Origin: Rhizobium sp. J15
Lineage (GTDB): Bacteria > Pseudomonadota > Alphaproteobacteria > Rhizobiales > Rhizobiaceae
Length of the DNA: 64,000 nt
Reading direction: 5' to 3'
Assembly (NCBI RefSeq): GCF_002531825.1
Contig: NZ_NWSX01000004.1
Location: 1-64,000, forward strand
The translations under genes and the position numbers were made by a program. Positions 42,286-51,567 of the stretch are shown piece after piece. The notes beneath the pieces were generated by a model. It saw only the letters and a list, made by a program, of their open reading frames with translations. It searched no databases and was not told the DNA's origin. How positions within the stretch are numbered: position 1 is the stretch's first letter; every line of letters starts with the position of its first letter.

Positions 42286-45200
42286 TCATCTCTGACCGTG
42301 CCCCCGCCGTGATTGCTCGGGGTGGAAGGCGATCGCCGCGTGGTCGTTGGAAGCATGCGGCGTATCTCCGGCCGCCTCCTCAGCCAGTCCGATCCGGCGC
42401 AGCAACCGCTTGAGGATCTGGTCCAAGTCGTCGACGAAGGTGAAGATGACGGGGATGACGATGAGGCTGAGCAGCGTCGACATCATCACGCCGCCGATCA
42501 CGACGATCGCCATCGGCTGCCGGAAACTGGAATCGCCGCCCGTCAGGCTGAGTGCGACCGGAAGCATGCCCGATGCCATGGCAATGGTGGTCATGACGAT
42601 CGGCCGGGCGCGCTTGTGGCAGGCGTCGACGAGCGCATCGAACCTCGACATGCCCTGGCGGCGCGACATGATCGCATATTCGATGAGAAGGATGGAGTTC
42701 TTCGTCACCACGCCCATCAGCATGAGCAGCCCGATGACGGCGGCCATCGAGAAGCTGGTTCCGGTCAAAACCAGCGGCAGCAGCGCGCCGCCGAGCGAGA
42801 GCGGCAGGGCCATCAGCAGGGTGAACGGCTGCAGGAAGTCATGGAAGAGCAGTACGAGAACCGCATAGATGCAGAAGACGCCGATCGCCATGGCAAGGCC
42901 GAAGCTCTGGAACAGCTCCGAACTACGCTGAAGCTCGCCCTGTTCGACAAGGGTGACGCCCGAAGGCAGGTGCTGCAGCGCCGGCAGGGCCTGCGCCTCG
43001 CGGTTGACGTCGCCGAGGATGCGGCCGTTGAGCTCGACGGAGAGAGTGACATTGCGCATCCGGTCGATGCGGTCGATTTCGGAGGGGCTGCCGCCGATCC
43101 TGACATCGGCGATCGATCCGAGATCGACATTGCCGTTCGTTCCCGCCACCCGCATGTTCTTGATGTCGTCCAGATTGGTGCGAGTCTCAGGCGAGAAGCG
43201 GACGACGATCGGAATCTGTCGTTGCGGCAGGTTGAGCTTCGGCAGGTCGGCCGAATATTCTCCATTCGTCGCCACACGCACGGCTTCGGCGATGGAGCTC
43301 GATGTCACGCCGAGCGCTGCTGCGCGTGCAAAGTCGGGCGTGATCTGGATTTCGGGCGCTTGCCGCGCCGCCGTTGACGTCACCGCGCCGATGCCCTGCA
43401 GCGTGCGGAGCTGCTCTTCGAGCGCGGTGGCCGCGCTGTCGAGGACGGTTGCATCGTCGCTTGCAAGCGTGATTTCGAGCTTCGTCCCATTGCCGCTGCC
43501 GCCGACCTCCACGCGGACGCCGGGGAGTACCGAGAGCGCCTGCCGGATGTCGTTTTCGATTTCCGACTGCTTGCGGTCACGATCGCCGATGGACGACAGC
43601 ACGGCGACGATCGTAGCGGAGCCGACATCGCTCGTCGTGCTGGCGTCCGGCCCGCCGCCCGAGGCTGCGGAACCGACCGAGGAAAAGACACCTGTCACGT
43701 CCTTGAGCTTTCCGACTATACCGGCTGCTTTTCTGGCCGCGGCGTCCGTCTGCTCGATGGTGGCGCCCGGCTGCATGGTGAGCGTGATCTGGGTTCGCGC
43801 GTCGTCGGAAGCGGGCAGGAAGCCTGATTTCAGCAGGGGAATGGTGGAAAGCGAAAGCGCGACGACGACGGCGGTTACCGCCGCCGTGGTCTTTCTGTGG
43901 TTCATGGCGGCTTTCACGATTGCCATATAGGCGCGCATGATGCGGCCGTCCTTTTCCTCGGTCGGATGGGCCTTCATGAAATAGGCGGCCATCATCGGCG
44001 TCAGCAGGCGCGCGACGACCAGCGAGGCGAGGACGGCAACGGCGGCGGTGACGCCGAACTGGCGGAACAGAAGTCCCGGAATGCCGCTCATGAAGGCCGT
44101 CGGCAGGAAGACTGCGACCAGCGTGAAGGTGGTTGCGATGACGGCAAGCCCGATCTCGTTGGCGGCTTCGAGGGCGGCATCGATCGGCCTCTTGCCCATC
44201 TGCAGGTGGCGGGCGATGTTCTCGACCTCGACGATGGCATCATCGACGAGGATGCCGACCACCAGCGACAGCGCAAGCAGCGTGACGATGTTCAGGCTGA
44301 AGCCGCAGAGATACATGACGAGGAAGGTCGGGATGACAGATAAGGGCAGCGCCACCGCCGACAGGATCGTCGCGCGCCAGTCCCGGAGGAAGAGCCAGAC
44401 GACGATGATCGCCAGGATCGATCCTTCGTACAGCATGTGCATCGAACCGTCGTAATTGTCGATGATCGGCCCGATGGTGCTGTAGGCTTCCTCGATCTGC
44501 ACGTTGGAATGCTCGGCGGCGAATTGTTCGATCGCCTTGCCGACGTCATCGGCGACACCACTGTCGGAAAATCCGTTCGAACGTTTGATCTCGACTGCGA
44601 TCACCGGCTTGCCGTCGAGATAGGCCATGGAGGACCGTTCGGCGAAGCTGTCGGTCACGGATGCGACGTCGTCGAGGCGAACCTGCTGGCCGTTCGCCAG
44701 GGGAATTCTGAGGCCCTTCAGGGCTTCGACCGATGGCAGGGCGCCGAGCGTGCGCAAGGTCTGGCGGGTGCCGCCGATTTCACCGAGGCCACCCGACGTA
44801 TCCGCCTGCACGGCCTTCAGCTGCGACGACACGGTGGCCGCGGTGACGCCGAGGGAAGCCATCGTCGTGGGGTCGAGGTCCACATGAACCTCGCGGTCGA
44901 TCCCGCCGATGCGGTTGACCTGCCCGACGCCGGGCACCGACAGCAGCGCCTTGGTCAGGTCGTTGTCGACGAACCAGGAAAGCTCGGTCTCGTTGAGGGC
45001 GGTCGAGCGGATGGCATAGGTGACGAGCGCGGAACTCTGTACCGTGACCTTGGTGACGACAGGCGACTCCATCTGCGCCGGCAGATCGCCCTTGACGCTG
45101 TCGACGGCATTGCGGACTTCGTTCAGGGCTGTTTCGCTGTCTTTTTCCAGCTTGAAGGAAACCTTGATCGAGACAGTGCCATCGGTGATGGTCGTGGTGA

Positions 45201-45438
45201 TATGGTCGAGATAGCTGAGCGCGGCGAGACTATCTTCGATGGTGCGCGCGACCTCGGTCTCGAGCTGCGTCGGCGCCGCGCCGTCGAGCGTCGCCGTGAC
45301 GCTGATGGTGGGAAGGTCCATATCGGGAAAATTCTGGACGGCCAGCTGCTTGAAGGCCAGGAGCCCGCCGACGGCAAGCATCACGAACAGCAGTATCGCC
45401 GGTACGGGATTGCGGATCGACCACGCCGAGAAGTTCAT
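42286..45438 (-). CDS. RND-family efflux pump inner-membrane transporter
   Basis: 1050-aa AcrB/MdtB-like hydrophobe/amphiphile efflux protein. It begins MNFSAWSIRNPVPAILLFVM, has 12 expected membrane helices and two large periplasmic loops, and contains the proton-relay GILVDDAIVEVENIARHLQM segment (helix 4, paired Asp). Exports drugs or plant phenolics across the envelope with the MFP at 45438 and probably the outer-membrane factor at 48825. Coupled to the upstream MFP gene by a TGATG overlap. Confidence 0.96.
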   Translation of the reverse strand: MNFSAWSIRNPVPAILLFVMLAVGGLLAFKQLAVQNFPDMDLPTISVTATLDGAAPTQLETEVARTIEDSLAALSYLDHITTTITDGTVSIKVSFKLEKDSETALNEVRNAVDSVKGDLPAQMESPVVTKVTVQSSALVTYAIRSTALNETELSWFVDNDLTKALLSVPGVGQVNRIGGIDREVHVDLDPTTMASLGVTAATVSSQLKAVQADTSGGLGEIGGTRQTLRTLGALPSVEALKGLRIPLANGQQVRLDDVASVTDSFAERSSMAYLDGKPVIAVEIKRSNGFSDSGVADDVGKAIEQFAAEHSNVQIEEAYSTIGPIIDNYDGSMHMLYEGSILAIIVVWLFLRDWRATILSAVALPLSVIPTFLVMYLCGFSLNIVTLLALSLVVGILVDDAIVEVENIARHLQMGKRPIDAALEAANEIGLAVIATTFTLVAVFLPTAFMSGIPGLLFRQFGVTAAVAVLASLVVARLLTPMMAAYFMKAHPTEEKDGRIMRAYMAIVKAAMNHRKTTAAVTAVVVALSLSTIPLLKSGFLPASDDARTQITLTMQPGATIEQTDAAARKAAGIVGKLKDVTGVFSSVGSAASGGGPDASTTSDVGSATIVAVLSSIGDRDRKQSEIENDIRQALSVLPGVRVEVGGSGNGTKLEITLASDDATVLDSAATALEEQLRTLQGIGAVTSTAARQAPEIQITPDFARAAALGVTSSSIAEAVRVATNGEYSADLPKLNLPQRQIPIVVRFSPETRTNLDDIKNMRVAGTNGNVDLGSIADVRIGGSPSEIDRIDRMRNVTLSVELNGRILGDVNREAQALPALQHLPSGVTLVEQGELQRSSELFQSFGLAMAIGVFCIYAVLVLLFHDFLQPFTLLMALPLSLGGALLPLVLTGTSFSMAAVIGLLMLMGVVTKNSILLIEYAIMSRRQGMSRFDALVDACHKRARPIVMTTIAMASGMLPVALSLTGGDSSFRQPMAIVVIGGVMMSTLLSLIVIPVIFTFVDDLDQILKRLLRRIGLAEEAAGDTPHASNDHAAIAFHPEQSRRGHGQR

Positions 45439-46538
45439 CAGTTTGTCTCCGCAACTTTCACGAGGTCATTGTCCGACAGGAACGCGCCGCCCGAGGTCAC
45501 CACCTTCGACGACCGATCGATGCCGGAGACGATTTCCACCTCCCCATCGTTGCGGCGGCCCGTTTCCACCCGGACCCTTTGCACCCGCTGATCCTCGCCT
45601 GATGTGAAGACGTAGCTGATGCCATCCCGGAAGACGATCGCCGTCTCGGGAACGGTCAGCGCCGGGGAGGTCTGCAGTTCGATATTGCCGGTCACGTAAA
45701 GCCCGGTGCGTGGACGCATGTCGGCGGGAAGTGCGACATAGACGATCGCCCGGCTGGTATCGGTGCTGACCGACGGTCCGACAAGCCTCACCTTGCCCTC
45801 GATGGCCTGGCCGTCCGGCCCGTTGATCTTGACGCTCAGGCCTTCCGAAATGCGCGGGAGATAGCGGGCGGAAACCTCGGCCTGCCATTCGATCCGCTGC
45901 TGGCGCACCATGCGGAACAGCTCTGTGCCGGTAGAGACGACAGCACCGAGATTGGCGGAACGCGAGGTTATGACGCCGTCGTCGACGGCGGTGACGGTCG
46001 TCTGCCCAAGCTTGATCTTTTCGCTGTCGAGTGCTGCCTCTTCGGACGCAAGACTTGCCGTCGCCGTCTGCTCGTCGGCCAGATATTCGACGATCTTCTC
46101 GTCGGAAAGCGCGCCGGAAGGACGCAGCTGCCGCGCCCGGTCGGCATTGGCCTTGGCTTTCGCAAGGCTTGCCTTGGCGGTCTCGACGGCCGCTTCCTGC
46201 TTGCGCAGGTCGGCGAGCACGCTTTCCTGGGAAAGCCGGACGAGCGTCTCTCCCTTCGCGACCACGGAGCCGACATCGACCAGGACATCGGTGATGCGCA
46301 GGCCGCTCGTCTCCGAGGCGATGATCGCTTCCTGCCACGGTTTCAGCCACCCGCTCGCGGGAACGGTCTCCGGCCAGTCGCGTTGTGCCGGCGCAGCCAA
46401 GGAGACGGTGAGCGCGGTTGCGGCGGCCTGTTCCGCCATGGCAAGACGGACGGGAGAGACAAGAACTGCCGCAACAAGCGCAGTGGCAAATATTCTGGAC
46501 GGTTTTCTCAACAAAGCATTCCTTGTGGTCAAAGGCAT
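45438..46538 (-). CDS. RND efflux periplasmic adaptor (membrane fusion protein)
   Basis: 366-aa HlyD/AcrA-like adaptor: N-terminal signal-like helix (FATALVAAVLVSPVRLAMA), lipoyl half motifs around SGWLKPWQEAIIASETSGLR, a coiled-coil hairpin at about 100-165 (KQEAAVETAKASLAKAKANA), and a beta-barrel/MP domain ending GGAFLSDNDLVKVAE. No lipobox, so probably anchored by its N-terminal helix. Divergent from the two-component genes, with a presumed regulator box in between. Confidence 0.94.
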   Translation of the reverse strand: MPLTTRNALLRKPSRIFATALVAAVLVSPVRLAMAEQAAATALTVSLAAPAQRDWPETVPASGWLKPWQEAIIASETSGLRITDVLVDVGSVVAKGETLVRLSQESVLADLRKQEAAVETAKASLAKAKANADRARQLRPSGALSDEKIVEYLADEQTATASLASEEAALDSEKIKLGQTTVTAVDDGVITSRSANLGAVVSTGTELFRMVRQQRIEWQAEVSARYLPRISEGLSVKINGPDGQAIEGKVRLVGPSVSTDTSRAIVYVALPADMRPRTGLYVTGNIELQTSPALTVPETAIVFRDGISYVFTSGEDQRVQRVRVETGRRNDGEVEIVSGIDRSSKVVTSGGAFLSDNDLVKVAETN

Positions 46539-46645
46539 CGATGCCTTTGGATCCGCGCGAACGCAACGAAGGACTGCCGCTCATGTCGAGGCAGCCCGCT
46601 CCCGGTGCGCGTCGATGTCATGGCAGGATAAGTAGCGGGGCGAAC

Positions 46646-46683
46646 GTTAAGCGCGGTCAAGTTAGTGTTAAGTTAGGTAAAAC
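46646..46683. promoter_or_regulatory. Response-regulator box in the divergent MFP/RR promoter region
   Basis: GTTA recurs at 46646, 46661, 46667 and 46672, and AAGTTAGGTAAAAC (46670-46683) is repeated exactly, in inverse orientation, ahead of the outer-membrane factor gene (48737-48750). OmpR-type regulators bind such direct repeats; this is the likely target of the neighbouring response regulator. The rest of the 204-bp gap 46539-46742 shows nothing else of note. Confidence 0.6.
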
Positions 46684-46742
46684 TTGGCGGGGTGATCGCG
46701 TTTTGCTGTATGGCTTGCTGGAATTAATGACGGACGAAGTGA

Positions 46743-47429
46743 ATGAACAAGGTTCTCCTCATCGACGACGATGCCGAGCTGACGACGCTTCTGCAGGAAT
46801 ATCTGGTCGAGGAAGGATATGACGTGGTGACGGATACGGACGGCCGCGCCGCCATTGCCGCGGCCGCCGGCAATACGGTCGATATCATCGTCCTCGACAT
46901 CATGATGCCGCGGATGAACGGGATTGAGGTCCTGCAGCGGATCAGGAAGCTCAGCCAGGTCCCCGTTCTGATGCTGACGGCAAGGGGCGACGACGTGGAC
47001 AGGATATCGGGCCTCAATCTCGGCGCCGACGACTATGTGCCGAAACCCTGCTCGCCGGGCGAATTGGCGGCGAGGCTGCGCGCCATCCTGCGCCGCGCCG
47101 GCCAGCCGGCCGCGGGCGTCTCGACCGACACGGTCAGGGCAGGGCAACTGGTGATCCATTCCGGCAGCAGAAGCGCCGAATGGCGCGGCGAGACTTTGGA
47201 TCTGACCGGCACCGAATTCAGCCTGCTCGAGGTTCTTGCCCGCAGCGGCGGTCAGCTGGTGTCGAAGCAGGAGATTTCGAAGCGGGCCTTCGGCAAGCCG
47301 CTCACACCGTTCGACCGCCGTATCGACGTCCATATCAGCAGCGTTCGCCAGAAGCTCGGCCTCAGGGAGGACGGGCAATCCTGGATCCAGTCCGTCCGCG
47401 GCCAGGGCTATCAACTTCTCGTGGACTGA
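46743..47429 (+). CDS. OmpR-family response regulator
   Basis: 228 aa. Receiver domain at residues 1-120 with acidic pocket Asp8-Asp10, phosphoacceptor Asp52 (VLDIMMPRMNG), Thr/Lys switch residues (LTARG, VPKPCSPGEL), then a winged-helix domain (LDLTGTEFSLLEVLARSGGQ; VDVHISSVRQKLG-like reading IDVHISSVRQKLGL). Layout equals CpxR/ParR-type regulators. Followed after 2 nt by its histidine kinase gene. Likely activates the efflux genes on both sides through the AAGTTAGGTAAAAC boxes. Confidence 0.95.
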   Translation: MNKVLLIDDDAELTTLLQEYLVEEGYDVVTDTDGRAAIAAAAGNTVDIIVLDIMMPRMNGIEVLQRIRKLSQVPVLMLTARGDDVDRISGLNLGADDYVPKPCSPGELAARLRAILRRAGQPAAGVSTDTVRAGQLVIHSGSRSAEWRGETLDLTGTEFSLLEVLARSGGQLVSKQEISKRAFGKPLTPFDRRIDVHISSVRQKLGLREDGQSWIQSVRGQGYQLLVD

Positions 47430-47431
47430 CC

Positions 47432-48721
47432 ATGCCCCGGCTTTTCTGGAAATTCTTCAGGATCATCTGGCTGACGCTGGCGGCAAGCCTCGCTGTTATT
47501 ATCCTTATCGTCAAACTCCTTCAGGCGGTTCCTTTCGCGAGCGAGCTGGAGCAGGAGCGGCGGACGCTCGTATTGAATCTGACGGCAAATATTCTGGTAG
47601 AGGACGGCGAAGCGGCCGCTGCGCGTTTCGTGACCACAAGCGAAAAGACGCAGCCCCTCGGCCTGACCCTGTCGAAGCCTGACGAGGTCGATGCCTGCGC
47701 CGAGAAGAACACGATCACCACCCGATCCGTCCCGAAGAATGGGATCTGCTATCGGCTTTCGGTGTCGGCTTCGGGCGGTTCCACCTTCGACAGCCTTGGG
47801 CCATTCCTACCCTGGCTCACCATCCTGGTCGCCAGCACGATCGCGGCCGGCGCGCTGGCGCGATACCTCATTCGTCCTGTCGTGCATCTGCGCGACGGCT
47901 TGAGCGCGCTCGCCCATGGCCGTTTCGACTTCCGCATCGGCGACAAGATGGCCGGGCGAAAGGATGAAGTCACCGCACTTGCTTATGATTTCGATGCGAG
48001 CGCCGCCCGGCTTCAGGAGCTTCAGGATGCGCAGCAGAGGCTGTTCCATGACGTTTCCCACGAGCTGCGCTCGCCTTTGTCCCGCCTGCAGGCCGCCGTC
48101 GGCGTTCTCAGGCAGAGCCCGGCCAAACTCGCGGCCATGCTGGATCGCATGGACCGGGAGGTCGAACGGCTCGATACGCTGGTGGGCGAGGTTCTCACAC
48201 TTGCGAGACTGACGGCGGCATCCAGCCGGCCGCTGAAAACGCAGAGCCTGGATGTGATCGAACTCCTCAACGAAATCCTCGGCGATGCGGCATTCGAGGC
48301 CCAGGCGCGAGAGGTTTCGATCACGACGAGCGTTGCGGGCGTCTTCCGCGCCGAGGTCGAAGGCGAACTGATCTACAGGGCGCTCGAAAACGTCGTCCGC
48401 AACGCCGTCAAACACACGGCGGAGCATTCCCACATATCGGTATCCTGCGAGGCGGCGGCCGACCGCCTGACGATCCGCGTCGCCGATCACGGACCGGGTG
48501 TCGGGCGGGACGAACTCGAGCGCATCTTCCAGCCGTTTTCCCGCGGGAAGGACGCCGTGCCGAGAGGCGGATACGGCCTTGGCCTCGCCATCACCCGGCA
48601 GGCGATCGAGCGCCACGGCGGGCGCGTGCACGCATCGCTGCCGGAAGCCGGCGGCCTGGCCATCACGCTGGAACTTCCGAGAAGGCCGACGCCCTATGGG
48701 GCGGACGGCGATCAAAGCTGA
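47432..48721 (+). CDS. Sensor histidine kinase
   Basis: 429-aa membrane kinase. TM1 about 11-30 (IIWLTLAASLAVIILIVKLL), a small periplasmic sensor domain of ~95 residues with three Cys (90, 106 and nearby context), TM2 about 128-146, HAMP, then the His box HDVSHELRSPLSRLQAA with His210, N box NVVRNAVKHT, and G boxes VADHGPGVG and GYGLGLAI. Resembles CpxA-type envelope-stress sensors in length and order. Start at ATG 47432; the longer frame covers the response regulator's end. Confidence 0.94.
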   Translation: MPRLFWKFFRIIWLTLAASLAVIILIVKLLQAVPFASELEQERRTLVLNLTANILVEDGEAAAARFVTTSEKTQPLGLTLSKPDEVDACAEKNTITTRSVPKNGICYRLSVSASGGSTFDSLGPFLPWLTILVASTIAAGALARYLIRPVVHLRDGLSALAHGRFDFRIGDKMAGRKDEVTALAYDFDASAARLQELQDAQQRLFHDVSHELRSPLSRLQAAVGVLRQSPAKLAAMLDRMDREVERLDTLVGEVLTLARLTAASSRPLKTQSLDVIELLNEILGDAAFEAQAREVSITTSVAGVFRAEVEGELIYRALENVVRNAVKHTAEHSHISVSCEAAADRLTIRVADHGPGVGRDELERIFQPFSRGKDAVPRGGYGLGLAITRQAIERHGGRVHASLPEAGGLAITLELPRRPTPYGADGDQS

Positions 48722-48736
48722 TCTCGATGAAGGCGG

Positions 48737-48777
48737 GTTTTACCTAACTTTACAGTTTCTTAACCGCCATTAACGCT
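48737..48777. promoter_or_regulatory. Response-regulator box before the outer-membrane factor gene
   Basis: GTTTTACCTAACTT (48737-48750) is the exact inverse of the 14-mer at 46670-46683, followed by inverse GTTA units (TTAACC at 48760, TTAACG at 48770). It lies 48-88 bp ahead of the outer-membrane factor start, so that gene probably has its own regulated promoter besides read-through from the kinase gene. Confidence 0.6.
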
Positions 48778-48824
48778 GGCGTCGCTAAGCCTGAACCCAC
48801 GATCCCGGTTCAGAAGGCTCGCCC

Positions 48825-50276
48825 GTGAGTACGTCGCTTCGCACAAGACTATCATCCCTCCGCTACGCCGCATCGCTCCTGACAATTCTGCTGGCAGGCT
48901 GCGTCAGCGGCCCGGATCACGGTCCCCCGCAAATGCCGCTGCCCGCCAAATTCGAGGAGGGCGGTAGCAAAAGCAACGGCAATGTCGTGACCGCTGAATG
49001 GTGGACGGCCTATCGCGACAAGCGGCTCGACGGTCTGGTGGCCCATGGCCTCCGCGAAAACCTCGATGTGCTGCAGGCGCTCGAGAACATCAATTCGTCT
49101 GCCGCCAACGTCACCATCGCCGGTGCCGGCGGCCTGCCGAGCCTGACCGTCGGCGCATCGCATACGCTGTCCGGCGAGAAGGGGCGGCTGCGCACGAGCG
49201 TCGGCACCACGAACACATCAGGCGGCGAGGCCAGCCTTTCCTGGCTGCTCGACTTTTTCGGCCAGTATCGCCGCTCCAGGGAAAGCGCGATCGCCTCGCT
49301 CGGGGCCGCCTATGCGACGGCCGACAATGCCAAGCTCACCTTTCTGAAAGATCTCGTCGAGAGCTATATCGACGCCCGCTACTATCAGGAGCGCATCGCG
49401 CTGTCGCAGGCGAGTTTGAAATCCCGCCAGCAGACTTACGAACTGACGCAGCTGCAGCTGAAAGCCGGTGCGGCCTCCCGCTTCGACGTCGTGCAGGCCG
49501 AAGGGCTGGTGCAATCGACAAAGTCCGACATTCCCGGCCTCGAAAAGAGTTTCACGGAATCGGCCCATCACATCGCCACGCTCATCGGGATGCCGGCAGC
49601 CTCGCTGATGGGTGAGCTGCGGAAGAGTGCGGGCCAGCCGGTGTTCCGCGGCGATCTTCGCGCCGGCATTCCGGCCGATCTGATCCGCAACCGTCCCGAT
49701 ATCCGCAAGGCCGAACGCGAGCTGGCGGCGGCTGTCGCCAATATCGGCGCAGCCGAAGCCCAGCTCTATCCGTCGATCTCGCTTTCCGGCTCGATCTCGC
49801 CGAGCTGGGTCAAATCGTCGGGCGCCAGCGGCGCAAGCCTGACCAGCTGGTCCTTCGGCCCATCTCTCAGTCTGCCGATCTTCGATGGCGGTACGTTGCG
49901 GGCGAATGTCGATATCGAAAAATCCGATGCGAAGACCCAGTATCTCGCCTGGAAAGCAGCGGTGCTGAACGGCGTCGAAGAGGTCGAAAATGCGCTGACG
50001 GCGGTTCGCCGCGACACCCAGACGCTGGAGCCGTTGCGCAGGCAGGTGCAGACGGCGCAGGAATCGCTCGCGCTCTCGACCGTAAGCTACAAGGATGGCG
50101 CCTCCTCGCTGCTCGATGTCCTGGACGCGCAACGTTCGGTCTCCGATGCTCAGGCGAGCCTTGCCGCTACCGTGCAGCAGGTCGCCAAGGACTATGTGGA
50201 CCTTTATGTCGCCATCGGTGCCGGTTATCTCGAGCCGGAGCAGGTTGCCTCCAAACCAACCGCAAAATCTGGCTAG
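48825..50276 (+). CDS. NodT/OprM-family outer-membrane efflux lipoprotein
   Basis: 483-aa outer-membrane factor with a lipoprotein signal (SLLTILLAGC, Cys at about 26). Two OEP repeats follow, with hallmark stretches AEWWTAYRDKRLDGLVAHGL, QTYELTQLQLKAGAASRFDV, PADLIRNRPDIRKAERELAA and TVSYKDGASSLLDVLDAQRS. It provides the exit duct for the RND pump encoded divergently. Its stop overlaps that of the CitE-like gene on the other strand (shared CTAG). Confidence 0.95.
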   Translation: MSTSLRTRLSSLRYAASLLTILLAGCVSGPDHGPPQMPLPAKFEEGGSKSNGNVVTAEWWTAYRDKRLDGLVAHGLRENLDVLQALENINSSAANVTIAGAGGLPSLTVGASHTLSGEKGRLRTSVGTTNTSGGEASLSWLLDFFGQYRRSRESAIASLGAAYATADNAKLTFLKDLVESYIDARYYQERIALSQASLKSRQQTYELTQLQLKAGAASRFDVVQAEGLVQSTKSDIPGLEKSFTESAHHIATLIGMPAASLMGELRKSAGQPVFRGDLRAGIPADLIRNRPDIRKAERELAAAVANIGAAEAQLYPSISLSGSISPSWVKSSGASGASLTSWSFGPSLSLPIFDGGTLRANVDIEKSDAKTQYLAWKAAVLNGVEEVENALTAVRRDTQTLEPLRRQVQTAQESLALSTVSYKDGASSLLDVLDAQRSVSDAQASLAATVQQVAKDYVDLYVAIGAGYLEPEQVASKPTAKSG

Positions 50277-51118
50277 TTGGGCAGCCGTCCGGCGCTCGCC
50301 AAAATGCGGAGCGCGAGCTTCAAATGCGGCAGGTCGAGCATGCGTCCTTCAAGCTGGATGGCGCCTGCGTCAGGGTTCGCTGCAAAGGCGGCGGCGACTT
50401 TCTCGGCCCAGGCGATTTCCGAGGCATCCGGGGTGAAGGTCTGGTTGATCGCTTCGACCTGGCTCGGATGGATGGCCATCATGCCGGAAAAACCGTCGCG
50501 CCGGCCGCGGCCGGCATAGGCTCTCAGACCGTTGAGATCGCGAAAGTCAGGATAGACGGTTTCGATGGCCGGAACGGCGGCGGCTTGGGCTGCGAAGAGC
50601 GTAAGCGAACGGGCAAGCTCGTAGGGCGGCGTATAACGGCCATCCGTTCTTCGCGCGGTCGCGGCCCCCATCGCCGCAGACAGATCCTCTGCACCCCAGG
50701 TCAGCCCGCAGAGATAGGCCGAAACCTCCCGGTAGCTGCCGATCTCGAAAATCGCGGACGGCGTTTCCGTCGCGATCGGCAGGATGGGAATGGCAGAGGC
50801 GAGGGCGCTTGCAAGCTTCCGCACCGAAGCGGCGCCCTCGGCCTTTGGCAGCATGAGTGCGAAGAGATGAAGGCCGCTCAGGGCGGCAAGGTCTTCTTCG
50901 AATTCCGGCGAGGCGAGGGGATTGATGCGGATGAGGAGCTTGGTCTCGCCGGCATGGCGCGGCACGAATTCATGCACGCTGTCGCGGGCCTTTGGTTTGT
51001 TGGCCGGCGCGACAGAATCTTCCAGATCGAGAATGACGGCATCGGCGCCCGAGGTGAGCGCTTTTTCGAAACGTTCCGGCCGGTCGCCGGGCACGAAGAG
51101 CAGCGAGCGCAGCCTCAT
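50273..51118 (-). CDS. CitE-like (HpcH/HpaI family) beta-hydroxyacyl-CoA lyase
   Basis: 281-aa TIM-barrel lyase of the CitE/malyl-CoA lyase group: [40 protein letters not shown] with metal-binding Asp/Glu, the conserved Arg in IRINPLAS, and [16 protein letters not shown]. In Mycobacterium tuberculosis the CitE-like Rv2498c cleaves HMG-CoA and citramalyl-CoA in a leucine cluster of the same content. By analogy this enzyme would cleave HMG-CoA to acetyl-CoA and acetoacetate. Start ATG 51118 overlaps the MaoC stop by 4 nt; last gene of the leucine operon. Confidence 0.88.
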   Translation of the reverse strand: MRLRSLLFVPGDRPERFEKALTSGADAVILDLEDSVAPANKPKARDSVHEFVPRHAGETKLLIRINPLASPEFEEDLAALSGLHLFALMLPKAEGAASVRKLASALASAIPILPIATETPSAIFEIGSYREVSAYLCGLTWGAEDLSAAMGAATARRTDGRYTPPYELARSLTLFAAQAAAVPAIETVYPDFRDLNGLRAYAGRGRRDGFSGMMAIHPSQVEAINQTFTPDASEIAWAEKVAAAFAANPDAGAIQLEGRMLDLPHLKLALRILASAGRLPN

Positions 51119-51567
51119 GACGGCTTCACCTTCAGCATTGCGGTGCGCAGGCACTGGCAGACGATCTCGTCGCGCTGGTTCAGGGTGATGTGCCGGAAGG
51201 TGACGATGCCGGCATCGGGGCGGGAGTTCGAGCGGCGCAGCTCCGTCACCTCGGTTTCCACCCTGAGCGTATCGCCGATGAAGACCGGCTTCGGCATCGT
51301 CACCTTGTCATAGCCGAGATTGGCGACCAGCGTGCCGAGCGTGGTGTCGCCGACCGAAAGGCCGACGGTGAGCGCGAAGGTGAAGGTGCCGTTGACGACG
51401 ATCCGGCCGAATTCGGTGCCGGCCGCATAGCCGGCATCGAGATGCAGCGGCTGCGGATTGTGGGAGAGCGTCGTGAAGAGCAGGTTGTCGGTCTCGGTGA
51501 CCGTGCGGCGGATGTCATGGGCGATGCGGTCGCCGACCGTCCACTCGTCGAAATAACGGCCGGCCAT
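51115..51567 (-). CDS. MaoC-like (R)-specific enoyl-CoA hydratase
   Basis: 150-aa hot-dog-fold MaoC hydratase: [20 protein letters not shown] then [20 protein letters not shown], the hydratase 2 motif with catalytic Asp/His region ([14 protein letters not shown]). Proposed to hydrate 3-methylglutaconyl-CoA to HMG-CoA for the CitE-like lyase, replacing the crotonase-type hydratase of standard leucine pathways. Its ATG shares one base with the stop of the biotin carboxylase subunit gene. Confidence 0.9.
   Translation of the reverse strand: MAGRYFDEWTVGDRIAHDIRRTVTETDNLLFTTLSHNPQPLHLDAGYAAGTEFGRIVVNGTFTFALTVGLSVGDTTLGTLVANLGYDKVTMPKPVFIGDTLRVETEVTELRRSNSRPDAGIVTFRHITLNQRDEIVCQCLRTAMLKVKPS

Noticed and set aside
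46646..46683. GTTA repeats as a CRISPR-like or origin iteron array
   Set aside because: Only four short units with irregular spacing and a matching copy before the outer-membrane gene; a regulator box is the simpler reading.
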